From an uncultured Pelagibacteraceae bacterium (GTDB lineage Bacteria; Pseudomonadota; Alphaproteobacteria; Pelagibacterales; Pelagibacteraceae), in the NCBI GenBank assembly GCA_902598825.1, contig CACKDD010000003.1, positions 38,191 through 102,190 on the forward strand: 64,000 nt of DNA, read 5' to 3'. The position numbers and the translations under genes are program-made. Below the pieces are notes generated by a model. It was not told the origin of the DNA, made no database searches, and saw nothing but the letters and a program-made list of their open reading frames with translations. Shown here piece after piece: positions 25,203 through 33,466 of this stretch. Positions within the stretch are counted from its first letter, which is position 1; each line of letters opens with the position of its first letter.

Positions 25203-25782
25203 ATTAATACTTTTAATATTTTTTTTATTAACAGCATGTTCTTCAATTCCTAATAATACAGCTAATAGCTGCTTAATTTTTGATCAGAAATATTTGTGGT
25301 ATAAACATACAAAAAAAGTTGAGAAAAAATGGGGTACTCCTATTCATATACAGTTAGCAATAATTAAGATGGAGTCAGATTTTGATTGGTTAGCAAAGCC
25401 TGCAAGGCAAAAAATTTTTAAAGTTATACCTTACAAAAGACCCTCAAGTTCATTTGGTTATTCACAAGCCATTAAAGGAACTTGGGAACAATACAAAAAA
25501 GAAACAGGAAATAATCTTGCAACCAGAGCAAGGTTTAAGGATAGTGTTGATTTTATTGGATGGTATACAAATAAAACAGAGACTATTTTAAAGATTTCTA
25601 AAAAAGATGCCTTCAAACAATATATTGCTTATCATGAAGGATGGGGAAACTTTAAATATTACAAAAAAAATAAAAAGGTAATTGGTTTAGCTAATAAAGT
25701 TAATAGGCAATCTGAAATTTATAAAAAACAATTAATTAAGTGTAAAGATTCTTTAAATAAAAATAAATATATTATTTTTTAG
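25183..25782 (+). CDS. Lytic transglycosylase-like (SLT domain) lipoprotein
   Basis: The 199-residue protein starts with a lipoprotein signal: a hydrophobic stretch then L-T-A-C-S with lipid-accepting C19. The body resembles an SLT/lysozyme-like fold: the likely catalytic glutamate is E64 in I-I-K-M-E-S-D-F-D, followed by S-S-F-G-Y-S-Q-A near 90 and a Y-H-E-G-W-G-N segment near 150. Such enzymes cut the MurNAc-GlcNAc bond, releasing anhydro-muropeptides that an AmpG-type permease could import. Its end overlaps the RND pump gene by 11 bases on the other strand. Confidence 0.75.
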   Translation: MGFLKNKLILLIFFLLTACSSIPNNTANSCLIFDQKYLWYKHTKKVEKKWGTPIHIQLAIIKMESDFDWLAKPARQKIFKVIPYKRPSSSFGYSQAIKGTWEQYKKETGNNLATRARFKDSVDFIGWYTNKTETILKISKKDAFKQYIAYHEGWGNFKYYKKNKKVIGLANKVNRQSEIYKKQLIKCKDSLNKNKYIIF

Positions 25783-28700
25783 ACAGTTCTCTCTTAAGCT
25801 CTAGATCTACCTCATCTATTCTTTTTGTATTTCTTGCCAAAGCCAAGTACATGGATGGTGTAACATATAAGGTAAAGAAGGTTGAAATGATCATACCTCC
25901 CAAAATAGTAGAGCCTACTGCTAATCTTGAACCTTCACCAGCTCCAGGGCCAATATTTCCAATTATTAAAGGCATCATAGCAATCATAGTACTCAAAGAT
26001 GTCATAATGATTGGTCTGAATCTAACTGCACAAGCCTCTTTGACTGCAGACTCGATATTTTTTCCAGTAGCTCTAATTTGATTAGCATAATCTACTATTA
26101 AAATACTATTTTTTGTTGATATACCAATGAGAATAATCAGAGCAATCTGTGAAAAAATATTTACTGAGCTATTCAGAAATAAAACAAATACCAAACCACC
26201 AAAAATAGCCAGTGGGACAGTTAAAATAATTACAAATGGATGAATAAATGAATTGAATGTAGCTGCCATTACTAAATATGCAGTTAATAAAGCCAATGCA
26301 AAAATTATAAATAACTCATTACTTGTTTCCTTAATTTCCTCAGATTTTCCTTTCCAAGTAATTTGATTTTCTGGGGCCAAATCTGACATTACATTTTCAA
26401 GAAATTTTATTGCTTCAGTTAAAGTATAACCTTCATTTATATTTGCTGAAATAGTCACAGCTCGCTGTCGGTTATATCTTGCAAGTTCTTTTGCTGAACC
26501 TTCCTCCTTAAAATTAACAAGATTTGCTAAGGATATTAGTTTTCCATTAGTTTCTGATCTTACAAATATTTTAGAAATTCCATCTTTATTTCTTCTATCA
26601 GATAAATATTGTTGTACAATTATTGGATATTCTTTACCTAATTTATTAAAGGTAGTAATTCTTTTACCCCCATAAAGTGTCTCAAGCGTTTCTCCTATCG
26701 CTTTAGTTGAGACCCCAAGATCTTTTGCTTTATTTTTGTTAATGATTAATTTTACTTCAGGTTTATTTCTATTGTAGTCAGAATCGACTCTAGATAAATT
26801 TTTGTTTGATCTAATTTTTCTTATCACCTTTTTTTGAATTTCTTCAAGTTCATCGTAAGTACTCCCATAAATCACCATTTGTAATGGTTTATTATAACTT
26901 GAGACTCTTATAGATTGTGGAGATATTGGAAAAGCTAAAGCTTGAGGTAAAGATACGATTTTTCCAATTGCCTCTCTTAAAACTACTTGTTGCCCTTTTT
27001 TCCGATTTTTCCAATCATCAAGAAGAGCAATTATTATAAAACTATTAAATGAATTGGCTGAACTCCCAAACCCAGGAACTCTCATTATGAATCTAGAGTA
27101 AGGGCTATCTTCTGCTTGTAACAGAGGAATTAATCTAGCCTCAACCTTTTGGGCTTGCTCTTGAGTATATTCGAAAGAACTACCTTCATCTGTTGATCCA
27201 ATTATCAAATATGCACCTCTATCTTCCATAGGTAGCAGTTCTTTTTTTGCAAAACTAAATAAAAGAATTGAACTAATTATTATAAAAATAATAAAGATAC
27301 CTACAGATCTAGTTTTATTGATTATAATTCCAAGTGTTTCTTTATAAAAATTAGCGAAACTTAAAAAAATTTTTTCAAATCTTAAAATAAAAGTTTTTTT
27401 TGATGTTTTTTTTCGAAGAAACTTGCTTGCAAGCATAGGAGATAACGTCAGAGCTACAAATGATGAGACAACTATTGAGAAAGATAAAGCTATTGCAGTT
27501 TCCTTGAATAAAGTGCCAGAAATTCCCTCTATAAAAATTAGTGGCAAAAAGACTGCTACCAAAATTAATGTTGTAGCGATGATAGCAAAAGAAATTTGTT
27601 TAGATCCTTTATAAGCAGCTACTAATGGCGTTTCTCCATTTTCAATTCTTCTATAAATAGCGTCAGTCATGATAACTGAGTCATCTGTAATTATTCCAAT
27701 AGCCAAAATAAAACTTAAAAGCACAAATATATTTATAGAAAGACCAAAAATATATAATCCAAGAAAGGATGCAATTAAACTTACAGGCAAAGCAACTGCT
27801 GGAACAATTACAGCCTTTAAGTTACCTAAGAATAAATAAATTATTATGACCACCAAAACAAATGCAATTAATAAAGTTTTATAAACTTCTTCAATAGCTG
27901 CTTCCACATAATTTGCTCTGTTAAATGCAACTCTTAAATCTAAACTTTCGGGCAAGGATTTCTTTACCTCCTTAATTTTCTTTTTAATATCGTTAGATAA
28001 TTCTACTGTAGAAGCACCACTTCTAGCATAAATTCCAATCCCTACAGTTTTTAGATTAAGTTGATCTTTAGTTTGAGCTTTAAATAGTGTTTTTTCCGAA
28101 ACTGGACCAAATTCAATGTTAGAAATATCAGATAGTAAAATAATTTTATTACCTGTTTTTTTTATCGGAAGTTGTTTAATTGTTTCGATATCATTATATG
28201 ATTTATCTAAATTAAGTGTGAGGTCAATATTATCTGCTTCTAGAGTACCAGCAGGCAGTCTTATATTTTCTCCTCGTAAAGCGATCTCTACTTCTTGAAT
28301 AGTTAAATTATTAGCAGCAAGTTTAATAGGATCAATCCAAACTCTAATACTTAATTCTCTTAATCCACCTACTCTTATTCTTCCTACATTTTTTACGCTT
28401 GAAAATTGATCAATTAAAAACCTATCAGCATAGTCTCCTAATTCCAAATCACTCCAGGTTGAAGAAGATAATGAAAGCCACATCGTTGTGGTAAATCCTG
28501 CAGCTCTTTTAAGTATTTGAGGAGGATCAGACTCAGAGGGCAAGTTATCAACAACTCTTGCAACTCTTTCCCTTATATCGTTAGCAGCATTATCTAAATC
28601 AATACTAGTATCAAATTCAACATTAATAGTGCTTCTGCCATTTTCAGATTTAGAATCAATATTCTTTATTCCTTCAGCCCCACCAACAACATCTTCTACT

Positions 28701-28900
28701 ACTTGAGTGACTTCTTGATCTACGATAGAGGCAGCAGCAGATTTATAATCTACTTGAATTTGAACTACAGGAGGCTGAATTCCATTTGGTAATTCTCTAA
28801 CTGGCAATTTCCAAAAAACAAATAAACCAAAAATAATTAATATTAGAGACATTACCCAAGATACCGTAGGTCTTTTGATGCTTAATTCTGTAATAAACAT
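25772..28900 (-). CDS. RND-family efflux pump inner-membrane transporter (HAE1, AcrB/MexF-like)
   Basis: A full-size 1042-residue RND transporter with two repeats of transmembrane and large periplasmic domains. The proton-relay residues are present: D-D in I-I-T-D-D-S-V-I-M-T-D of TM4 and the lysine in G-I-S-T-K-N-S-I-L of TM10. The N-terminus F-I-x4-I-K-R-P-T and the G-x3-E-x-P hinge (L-P-V-R-E-L-P) are typical. It exports hydrophobic or amphipathic compounds by proton antiport. It directly follows its adaptor gene (no gap); no outer-membrane TolC-type channel is adjacent. Confidence 0.93.
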   Translation of the reverse strand: MFITELSIKRPTVSWVMSLILIIFGLFVFWKLPVRELPNGIQPPVVQIQVDYKSAAASIVDQEVTQVVEDVVGGAEGIKNIDSKSENGRSTINVEFDTSIDLDNAANDIRERVARVVDNLPSESDPPQILKRAAGFTTTMWLSLSSSTWSDLELGDYADRFLIDQFSSVKNVGRIRVGGLRELSIRVWIDPIKLAANNLTIQEVEIALRGENIRLPAGTLEADNIDLTLNLDKSYNDIETIKQLPIKKTGNKIILLSDISNIEFGPVSEKTLFKAQTKDQLNLKTVGIGIYARSGASTVELSNDIKKKIKEVKKSLPESLDLRVAFNRANYVEAAIEEVYKTLLIAFVLVVIIIYLFLGNLKAVIVPAVALPVSLIASFLGLYIFGLSINIFVLLSFILAIGIITDDSVIMTDAIYRRIENGETPLVAAYKGSKQISFAIIATTLILVAVFLPLIFIEGISGTLFKETAIALSFSIVVSSFVALTLSPMLASKFLRKKTSKKTFILRFEKIFLSFANFYKETLGIIINKTRSVGIFIIFIIISSILLFSFAKKELLPMEDRGAYLIIGSTDEGSSFEYTQEQAQKVEARLIPLLQAEDSPYSRFIMRVPGFGSSANSFNSFIIIALLDDWKNRKKGQQVVLREAIGKIVSLPQALAFPISPQSIRVSSYNKPLQMVIYGSTYDELEEIQKKVIRKIRSNKNLSRVDSDYNRNKPEVKLIINKNKAKDLGVSTKAIGETLETLYGGKRITTFNKLGKEYPIIVQQYLSDRRNKDGISKIFVRSETNGKLISLANLVNFKEEGSAKELARYNRQRAVTISANINEGYTLTEAIKFLENVMSDLAPENQITWKGKSEEIKETSNELFIIFALALLTAYLVMAATFNSFIHPFVIILTVPLAIFGGLVFVLFLNSSVNIFSQIALIILIGISTKNSILIVDYANQIRATGKNIESAVKEACAVRFRPIIMTSLSTMIAMMPLIIGNIGPGAGEGSRLAVGSTILGGMIISTFFTLYVTPSMYLALARNTKRIDEVDLELKRELSKK

Positions 28901-29770
28901 TTATTTATTTATAGGTTTTATTTTTCCTCGGGGTCTGACTTTTTTTAAACCCTCAGCTACAATAATATCTCCCTCACTTAAACCAGATATAATTTCAACA
29001 TTTTTATTACCCCTGAGACCAGTATTCACTTCTGTTTTATTAGCAATATTATTTTCATTTATCTTATAAACATAAGACTTATCTCCTTCTATCATTATAC
29101 TAGTATCTGGAACACTTAATGAGTTTCTCAAATCAAACTTAACACCAACTTCAAGCAAAGACCCTGAGATAAGCTCTAAATTATTATTTTCAATTTTTAT
29201 TCTTGATAATAAACTTCTAGTATCAGCATTAATTCTACTTGAAACAAAATCCACCTCACCCTCAAAAATCTTATCTTTATAACTTGATAGTTTGACCTCT
29301 ACTGGCAATCCTTTTTTAATTGATGCAGAATAATTTTCAGGAATTTTAATATCTGAATATATAGTTGAGTTATCGTCTAATGTGATAATAAAAATGTTAT
29401 TTGAAACAAGAATATCTTCAGTAAGACCTGTGTATCCAAGCACTCCACTAAATGGAGCTAAAATATTTCCACTCTTCAATTTGATTAAAATCTCACCTTT
29501 TTTAACGAAATCTTTTAATTTTAAATCTTCAACAAGATCATCTTTTTTAATTTTAAAAGTTTTTGATCTTTTTGAAATTGCTGTTCCAAAAGTTTCTATT
29601 TTTTCTGAAAATTCTTTGCTTACAACTTGGGTGACAATTATTCCAGGAGGCGGTCTTTTGCTAAATTTCTTCTTAAAATGATTGCCTATCATGGTTCTTC
29701 CAATAATTACAATCGCTATGATTAGAAAAAAAACTAATATTATTGAAATAAATTTTGTTGATCTTTTCAT
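28901..29770 (-). CDS. RND periplasmic adaptor (membrane fusion protein) apparently lacking the alpha-hairpin
   Basis: About 289 residues from the ATG at 29770 (an ATG at 29803 would overlap sseA). One N-terminal membrane anchor (about 6-26) is followed by a lipoyl/barrel-sandwich domain, a beta-barrel and a membrane-proximal C-terminal domain (P-D-T-S-I-M-I-E-G, then G-L-S-E-G-D-I-I-V-A-E-G-L). In related adaptors the two lipoyl halves are split by an 70-100-residue coiled-coil hairpin. Here G-E-I-L-I-K-L-K-S-G runs straight into N-I-L-A-P-F-S-G-V-L-G, so the hairpin is missing. The gene abuts the pump gene and must serve it. Confidence 0.85.
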   Translation of the reverse strand: MKRSTKFISIILVFFLIIAIVIIGRTMIGNHFKKKFSKRPPPGIIVTQVVSKEFSEKIETFGTAISKRSKTFKIKKDDLVEDLKLKDFVKKGEILIKLKSGNILAPFSGVLGYTGLTEDILVSNNIFIITLDDNSTIYSDIKIPENYSASIKKGLPVEVKLSSYKDKIFEGEVDFVSSRINADTRSLLSRIKIENNNLELISGSLLEVGVKFDLRNSLSVPDTSIMIEGDKSYVYKINENNIANKTEVNTGLRGNKNVEIISGLSEGDIIVAEGLKKVRPRGKIKPINK

Positions 29771-29778
29771 AAGTTTTT

Positions 29779-30594
29779 TTAAATTATGCCGTATTCCGCC
29801 CAAGAACCGTCATAAATACAAGGGTGATATTTATCATTTATTAAAGAATAAGCTAGTGCCAAAACACACGCAGTAACTCCAGAACCACATGAAAAAACTA
29901 TATTTTTTTCATAAATGTTTTTCAAACAAGATTTAAAAATATCTTTAAGTTTTTCTTCATCTTTAAATGTTTTATCCTCATTAAGACATTCATTGAATGG
30001 TATACAATAAGAATTTTTAATATTTCCACTTCTTAAACCTTTTCTTGGTTCGGGAATTTTTCCTTCAAATCTCTCTCTACTTCTCGCATCAATAACCTTG
30101 AATTTTTGCTCCTCTAAATTTTGATTGATTAATTTTTTATTTTTTACTAACTCTTTTTTTTCATGAGCTTTATAATCTGATATTTTGATCTTATTTATTG
30201 TTTTAGTTACTCCTCTTTTTTCTTTAATCCATTTTTTTAAACCTCCATTTAAAACATGAATTAATTTTGGATCATGCCCATAATAGATAAAATTAAACCA
30301 GCAACGACAAGAACTAATTACATCAGAATTATCATAAACAACTATCTTATCATTTTTCTTGATGCCCATTTTTGAAACTATTTTCTCCCATTCATTTATT
30401 TCAACTAACATATGAGGAAGTTCAGTATCTTTTTTTGAATTATTATCTAAATCAAAGAAAATAGAATTTTGAATATGTTGAGTTTTATATTCTTTAAAAC
30501 CATCCCTTTTTGTTTGAGGCATATGCCATGAACAATCAATAATTTTAACTTTGTTAAGATTCATTTCCAGCCAATCGGTTTCAACTAATGGCAT
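29779..30594 (-). CDS. sseA: 3-mercaptopyruvate / thiosulfate sulfurtransferase (tandem rhodanese)
   Basis: The 271-residue protein has two rhodanese domains. The N-terminal one starts V-E-T-D-W-L and contains I-I-D-C-S-W; the C-terminal one has V-I-D-A-R-S-R-E-R-F-E-G and the active-site loop F-S-C-G-S-G-V-T-A-C with C236. The C-G-S-G-V-T loop is the form seen in 3-mercaptopyruvate sulfurtransferases rather than thiosulfate-specific enzymes. It transfers sulfane sulfur to cyanide or thiols. It is one base downstream of msrA and probably in one transcript with it and the pump genes. Confidence 0.88.
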   Translation of the reverse strand: MPLVETDWLEMNLNKVKIIDCSWHMPQTKRDGFKEYKTQHIQNSIFFDLDNNSKKDTELPHMLVEINEWEKIVSKMGIKKNDKIVVYDNSDVISSCRCWFNFIYYGHDPKLIHVLNGGLKKWIKEKRGVTKTINKIKISDYKAHEKKELVKNKKLINQNLEEQKFKVIDARSRERFEGKIPEPRKGLRSGNIKNSYCIPFNECLNEDKTFKDEEKLKDIFKSCLKNIYEKNIVFSCGSGVTACVLALAYSLINDKYHPCIYDGSWAEYGII

Positions 30595-30595
30595 C

Positions 30596-31039
30596 TTATC
30601 TTTTTTCTAAATATTTTTGATGGTATTCTTCAGCTGGGCAATAATTATTTAATAAAGTGATCTTGGTTACTACTTTATTAGATAATCTTTCATTAACATC
30701 TTTTAATACTTTTTCAGCTGTTATCTTTTGAATATTATTAAGATAAAATATTTCACTTCTATATTGAGTTCCAAAATCTGGTCCCTGTGAATTTAATGTA
30801 GTGGGATCATGAATTTGAAAAAAAATTTTTAAAATCTTTTCATAAGTTATTATTTTTTCATCAAAATCAAGTTTGACAACTTCAGCATGATTAGTACCAC
30901 CAGCACATACTTCTTTATAAGTTGTAGTAGGACTGTTGCCACCGCAATAACCAACCTCAGTTTTAATAATACCTTCAATTTTACTAAATTTTATTTCGGG
31001 TCCCCAAAAACATCCAAGTGCTAAAACTGCTATTTCCAT
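30596..31039 (-). CDS. msrA: Peptide-methionine (S)-S-oxide reductase MsrA
   Basis: The 147-residue enzyme carries the MsrA signature G-C-F-W-G-P-E with catalytic C10, then T-E-V-G-Y-C-G-G, N-H-A-E-V-V and D-P-T-T-L-N-x-Q-G-x-D-x-G-x-Q-Y-R-S. It repairs methionine-S-sulfoxide in proteins. It is slightly short; the C-terminal resolving region is compact (C-P-A-E-E-Y-H-Q-K-Y). First gene of the msrA-sseA-adaptor-pump run on the minus strand, a grouping that suggests oxidative or electrophile stress, though this is inference. Confidence 0.94.
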   Translation of the reverse strand: MEIAVLALGCFWGPEIKFSKIEGIIKTEVGYCGGNSPTTTYKEVCAGGTNHAEVVKLDFDEKIITYEKILKIFFQIHDPTTLNSQGPDFGTQYRSEIFYLNNIQKITAEKVLKDVNERLSNKVVTKITLLNNYCPAEEYHQKYLEKR

Positions 31040-31074
31040 TGATTATAAAATAAATTAATTTACAAATTATTCTT

Positions 31075-31959
31075 ATGCTCAGTAAAAATCAATTAGGTTT
31101 TTTGTACATGTTCATGTCTGTTTGTGCCTTTTCTATAATGGATATTATTGTAAAATGGTCAATTGAATATCCTATTGGGCAAGTTTTATTTTTTAGAGGT
31201 TTTTTTGGAATAATCTTTTATTTTTGTATTATTCCTAGAGACAGACTCCATAATTTTTATTTTACCAAAAGAGCTGGACTTCATTTCTTAAGGTGCTTAT
31301 CAGGATTAATTGCGTTAGTTGCTATTTTCATTGCTTTAAGAAGTTTACCTTTAGCAACAGTTGTTAGTATCTCTTTTGCAGCTCCAATATTTACAACTAT
31401 TTTCTCAATTTTTTTATTAAATGAAAAAGTTGGATTATTTAGATGGTTAGCTGTCTTAGTTGGATTCATAGGAATTTTAGTTATCACTGAACCAGGAATA
31501 AGTTCATTAAATATTTATTATGTTTTTCCAATAATTTTCTGTTTGGGGCTTTCTTATGTTGCAATAGCGATCAGACAGTTATCAACTTCAGAACCTGTTT
31601 GGTTAATTTCTTTTTATTTTTCTTTAGCTATAACTTTATTAAGCTTTTTAACAATTCCTCAGGGGTGGGTAATGCCAGATTTAAGAGATTTTTTACTATT
31701 GTCAATGGTAGGTGTTTTTGGTGGTGTTGCAAATTTATGGCTTAGTCAGTCTTATAAATATTCTGAAGTGTCCTTAGTTACACCACTGAAATACTTAGCT
31801 CTAGTTTTTGCAATATTTTTTGGCTACTTTATTTGGAATGAAATACCAACTATTAAAACATTATTTGGTGCAGCTTTAGTTATAATTTCTACAATGATTA
31901 TTTTTAGAAGAGAAATTTATCAAAAAAAAAATATCACATCTAAAACAATTAATGACTAA
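31075..31959 (+). CDS. EamA/DMT-superfamily transporter
   Basis: The 294-residue protein has about ten membrane helices arranged as two EamA repeats, the first ending near residue 135 (V-G-L-F-R-W-L-A-V-L-V-G-F-I-G), with the typical E-P-x2-L/G-x3 pattern between. These drug/metabolite transporters usually export amino acids, nucleotides or related small solutes; the substrate cannot be told. The end overlaps alkA by eight bases. Confidence 0.82.
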   Translation: MLSKNQLGFLYMFMSVCAFSIMDIIVKWSIEYPIGQVLFFRGFFGIIFYFCIIPRDRLHNFYFTKRAGLHFLRCLSGLIALVAIFIALRSLPLATVVSISFAAPIFTTIFSIFLLNEKVGLFRWLAVLVGFIGILVITEPGISSLNIYYVFPIIFCLGLSYVAIAIRQLSTSEPVWLISFYFSLAITLLSFLTIPQGWVMPDLRDFLLLSMVGVFGGVANLWLSQSYKYSEVSLVTPLKYLALVFAIFFGYFIWNEIPTIKTLFGAALVIISTMIIFRREIYQKKNITSKTIND

Positions 31960-32587
31960 AGTTCCAAAGTATTGGAATCAAGCAAAAAAAAATTTGTCTA
32001 AGAAAGACAAAATAATGGCTAGATTAATTAAAAGTTATGAAAGCCCATCAGAAACTATTTTAACATCAAGAAAAGATATCTTTTATTCATTATGTAAAAG
32101 TATAATTGGACAACAAATAAGTGTTGCTGCTGCTAATTCTGTTTTTTTAAAATTCAAAAAAAAATGTAATAATAAGATAAATCCCAGAATAGTCTCAAGA
32201 TTGACTTTTTCACAAATTAAAACATGTGGTCTTAGTCGCCTAAAGGTTATAGGAATAAAAAGTTTAGCTAAGCAAACTTTAGATAAAACTTTTAATCCTA
32301 AACTTATAAGTAAGATGAATGATGAAGAGGCCATTAAGTATTTATCAAATTTAAGACAAATAGGAAGGTGGTCTGCTGAAATGATATTACTTTTTACATA
32401 TAACAGATCTAATATTTGGCCCACACAAGACATTGGCCTCCTAAGAGCAATTTCGAAAAATTATAAAAAAAAATACTTACCACCTGATAAGTTTGTTTGT
32501 TTACTTAAAAAAAGGTTTTCACCTTATTGTTCAGTTGCAACATGGTACTTGTGGAGAAGCATAGATCCTGAACCTATTCAGTACTAA
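31952..32587 (+). CDS. alkA: DNA-3-methyladenine glycosylase II (AlkA-like, HhH-GPD)
   Basis: The 211-residue base-excision enzyme has S-I-I-G-Q-Q-I-S-V-A-A-A near 50-61, the hairpin-helix-hairpin L-R-Q-I-G-R-W-S-A-E-M-I near 134-145 and catalytic D160 in W-P-T-Q-D-I-G-L. It removes alkylated purines from DNA. It lacks the extra N-terminal domain of E. coli AlkA, as many bacterial members do. Eight-base overlap with the preceding transporter; its end overlaps the DUF1330 gene on the other strand by 14 bases. Confidence 0.88.
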   Translation: MTKVPKYWNQAKKNLSKKDKIMARLIKSYESPSETILTSRKDIFYSLCKSIIGQQISVAAANSVFLKFKKKCNNKINPRIVSRLTFSQIKTCGLSRLKVIGIKSLAKQTLDKTFNPKLISKMNDEEAIKYLSNLRQIGRWSAEMILLFTYNRSNIWPTQDIGLLRAISKNYKKKYLPPDKFVCLLKKRFSPYCSVATWYLWRSIDPEPIQY

Positions 32588-32870
32588 ATCCCTCAATAAT
32601 TTGCATATGTCTTGTTGTTGTTTCTTTAGCCAAATTCCAACCAGCTAGATATTCTTTTGATTCATGACATTTTAAGGCTTGTTCATAACTTGGAAATTCC
32701 CAAACTACTGTTCTAACGAAGTCATCTCCGTCAAATGTTTTATGATTCCCCCCTCTTACTAGAGGCACTCCACCAAATCCTTTAATTATAGGTGTTACTG
32801 TTTCTGCGTATTTTTTTAAATTTTCTTGATTGTCTATTTTTAGATATAAACTTATCCAATATGCTTTCAT
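32574..32870 (-). CDS. DUF1330 family protein
   Basis: The 98-residue protein resembles the small ferredoxin-like alpha/beta-barrel DUF1330 family: an N-terminal Y-W-I-S-L-Y-L strand, then Y-A-E-T-V-T-P-I-I near 21-29, G-G-x-P-L-V-R-G-G near 33-41, and the late W-E-F-P-S-Y-E-Q-A near 57-65. Members form dimers and have no agreed enzymatic role. It stands alone, divergent from the purine phosphoribosyltransferase. Confidence 0.8.
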   Translation of the reverse strand: MKAYWISLYLKIDNQENLKKYAETVTPIIKGFGGVPLVRGGNHKTFDGDDFVRTVVWEFPSYEQALKCHESKEYLAGWNLAKETTTRHMQIIEGFSTE

Positions 32871-32913
32871 GATTTCTCCTTTTTAAATAATTTTAATTAT
32901 GATAATAGATTTC

Positions 32914-33435
32914 ATGGCAGAGAAATTAATCATCGAATTTGATGAATATACTAAAATTGTTGAGAAATTAGCAATAGAAATTCACAAAAACTATAAACCT
33001 ACAGTTCTTGTAGGGATTATGAGAGGTGCAGCACCAATAATTGATATTTTATCTAGAATTTTAAAACTTCCAATTGCTTATATAGTTATCCAAAGTTATT
33101 CAGGTGAGGGCATGGAGGACAAGCAAGGTCAATTAATGTTTGCAAGAGAAATAAGTTCTTTAGCAAAAAATGAAGATTTTAAAAAGGTACTTTTAATCGA
33201 TGACTTATCAGACACTGGGCTTACTTTAAATAAAAGTATTGAATGGTTAAAAAATTATGCTCCGACCAAAAGTTACATTAAAGAAGTTAAAACAGCATGT
33301 TTATGGAAAAAAAAATCTTCATCTTTTGAGCCTGATTTTTGCCCTGTAAAATTAGACTCAGACCCTTGGATTGTACAGCCAACGGAGCATTATGAGGAAC
33401 TATCTATTGATAAATTAATTGAAAAAAATAAATAG
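32914..33435 (+). CDS. gpt: Purine (xanthine/hypoxanthine-guanine) phosphoribosyltransferase
   Basis: The type I phosphoribosyltransferase of about 173 residues has V-G-I-M-R-G-A-A-P near 34-42 and the PRPP loop V-L-L-I-D-D-L-S-D-T-G-L-T near 95-107. The C-terminal D-P-W-I-V-Q-P resembles Gpt-type hypoxanthine/xanthine PRTases. The ATG at 32914 (M-A-E-K-L) is preferred; another ATG lies five codons upstream. It faces a purine permease across a shared terminator, so a purine-salvage pair is likely. Exact base preference is not readable. Confidence 0.8.
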   Translation: MAEKLIIEFDEYTKIVEKLAIEIHKNYKPTVLVGIMRGAAPIIDILSRILKLPIAYIVIQSYSGEGMEDKQGQLMFAREISSLAKNEDFKKVLLIDDLSDTGLTLNKSIEWLKNYAPTKSYIKEVKTACLWKKKSSSFEPDFCPVKLDSDPWIVQPTEHYEELSIDKLIEKNK

Positions 33436-33456
33436 GGCCAGACTAAACTGGCCCTA
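33433..33456. terminator. Bidirectional hairpin terminator between gpt and the purine permease
   Basis: A perfect 9-bp inverted repeat, TAGGGCCAG and CTGGCCCTA, with a six-base loop. Its left arm begins at the gpt stop codon. The minus-strand side is followed by ATTTATTTTTTT, a better U-tract than on the plus side. It separates two convergent genes. Confidence 0.85.
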
Positions 33457-33466
33457 TTAAATTTGT

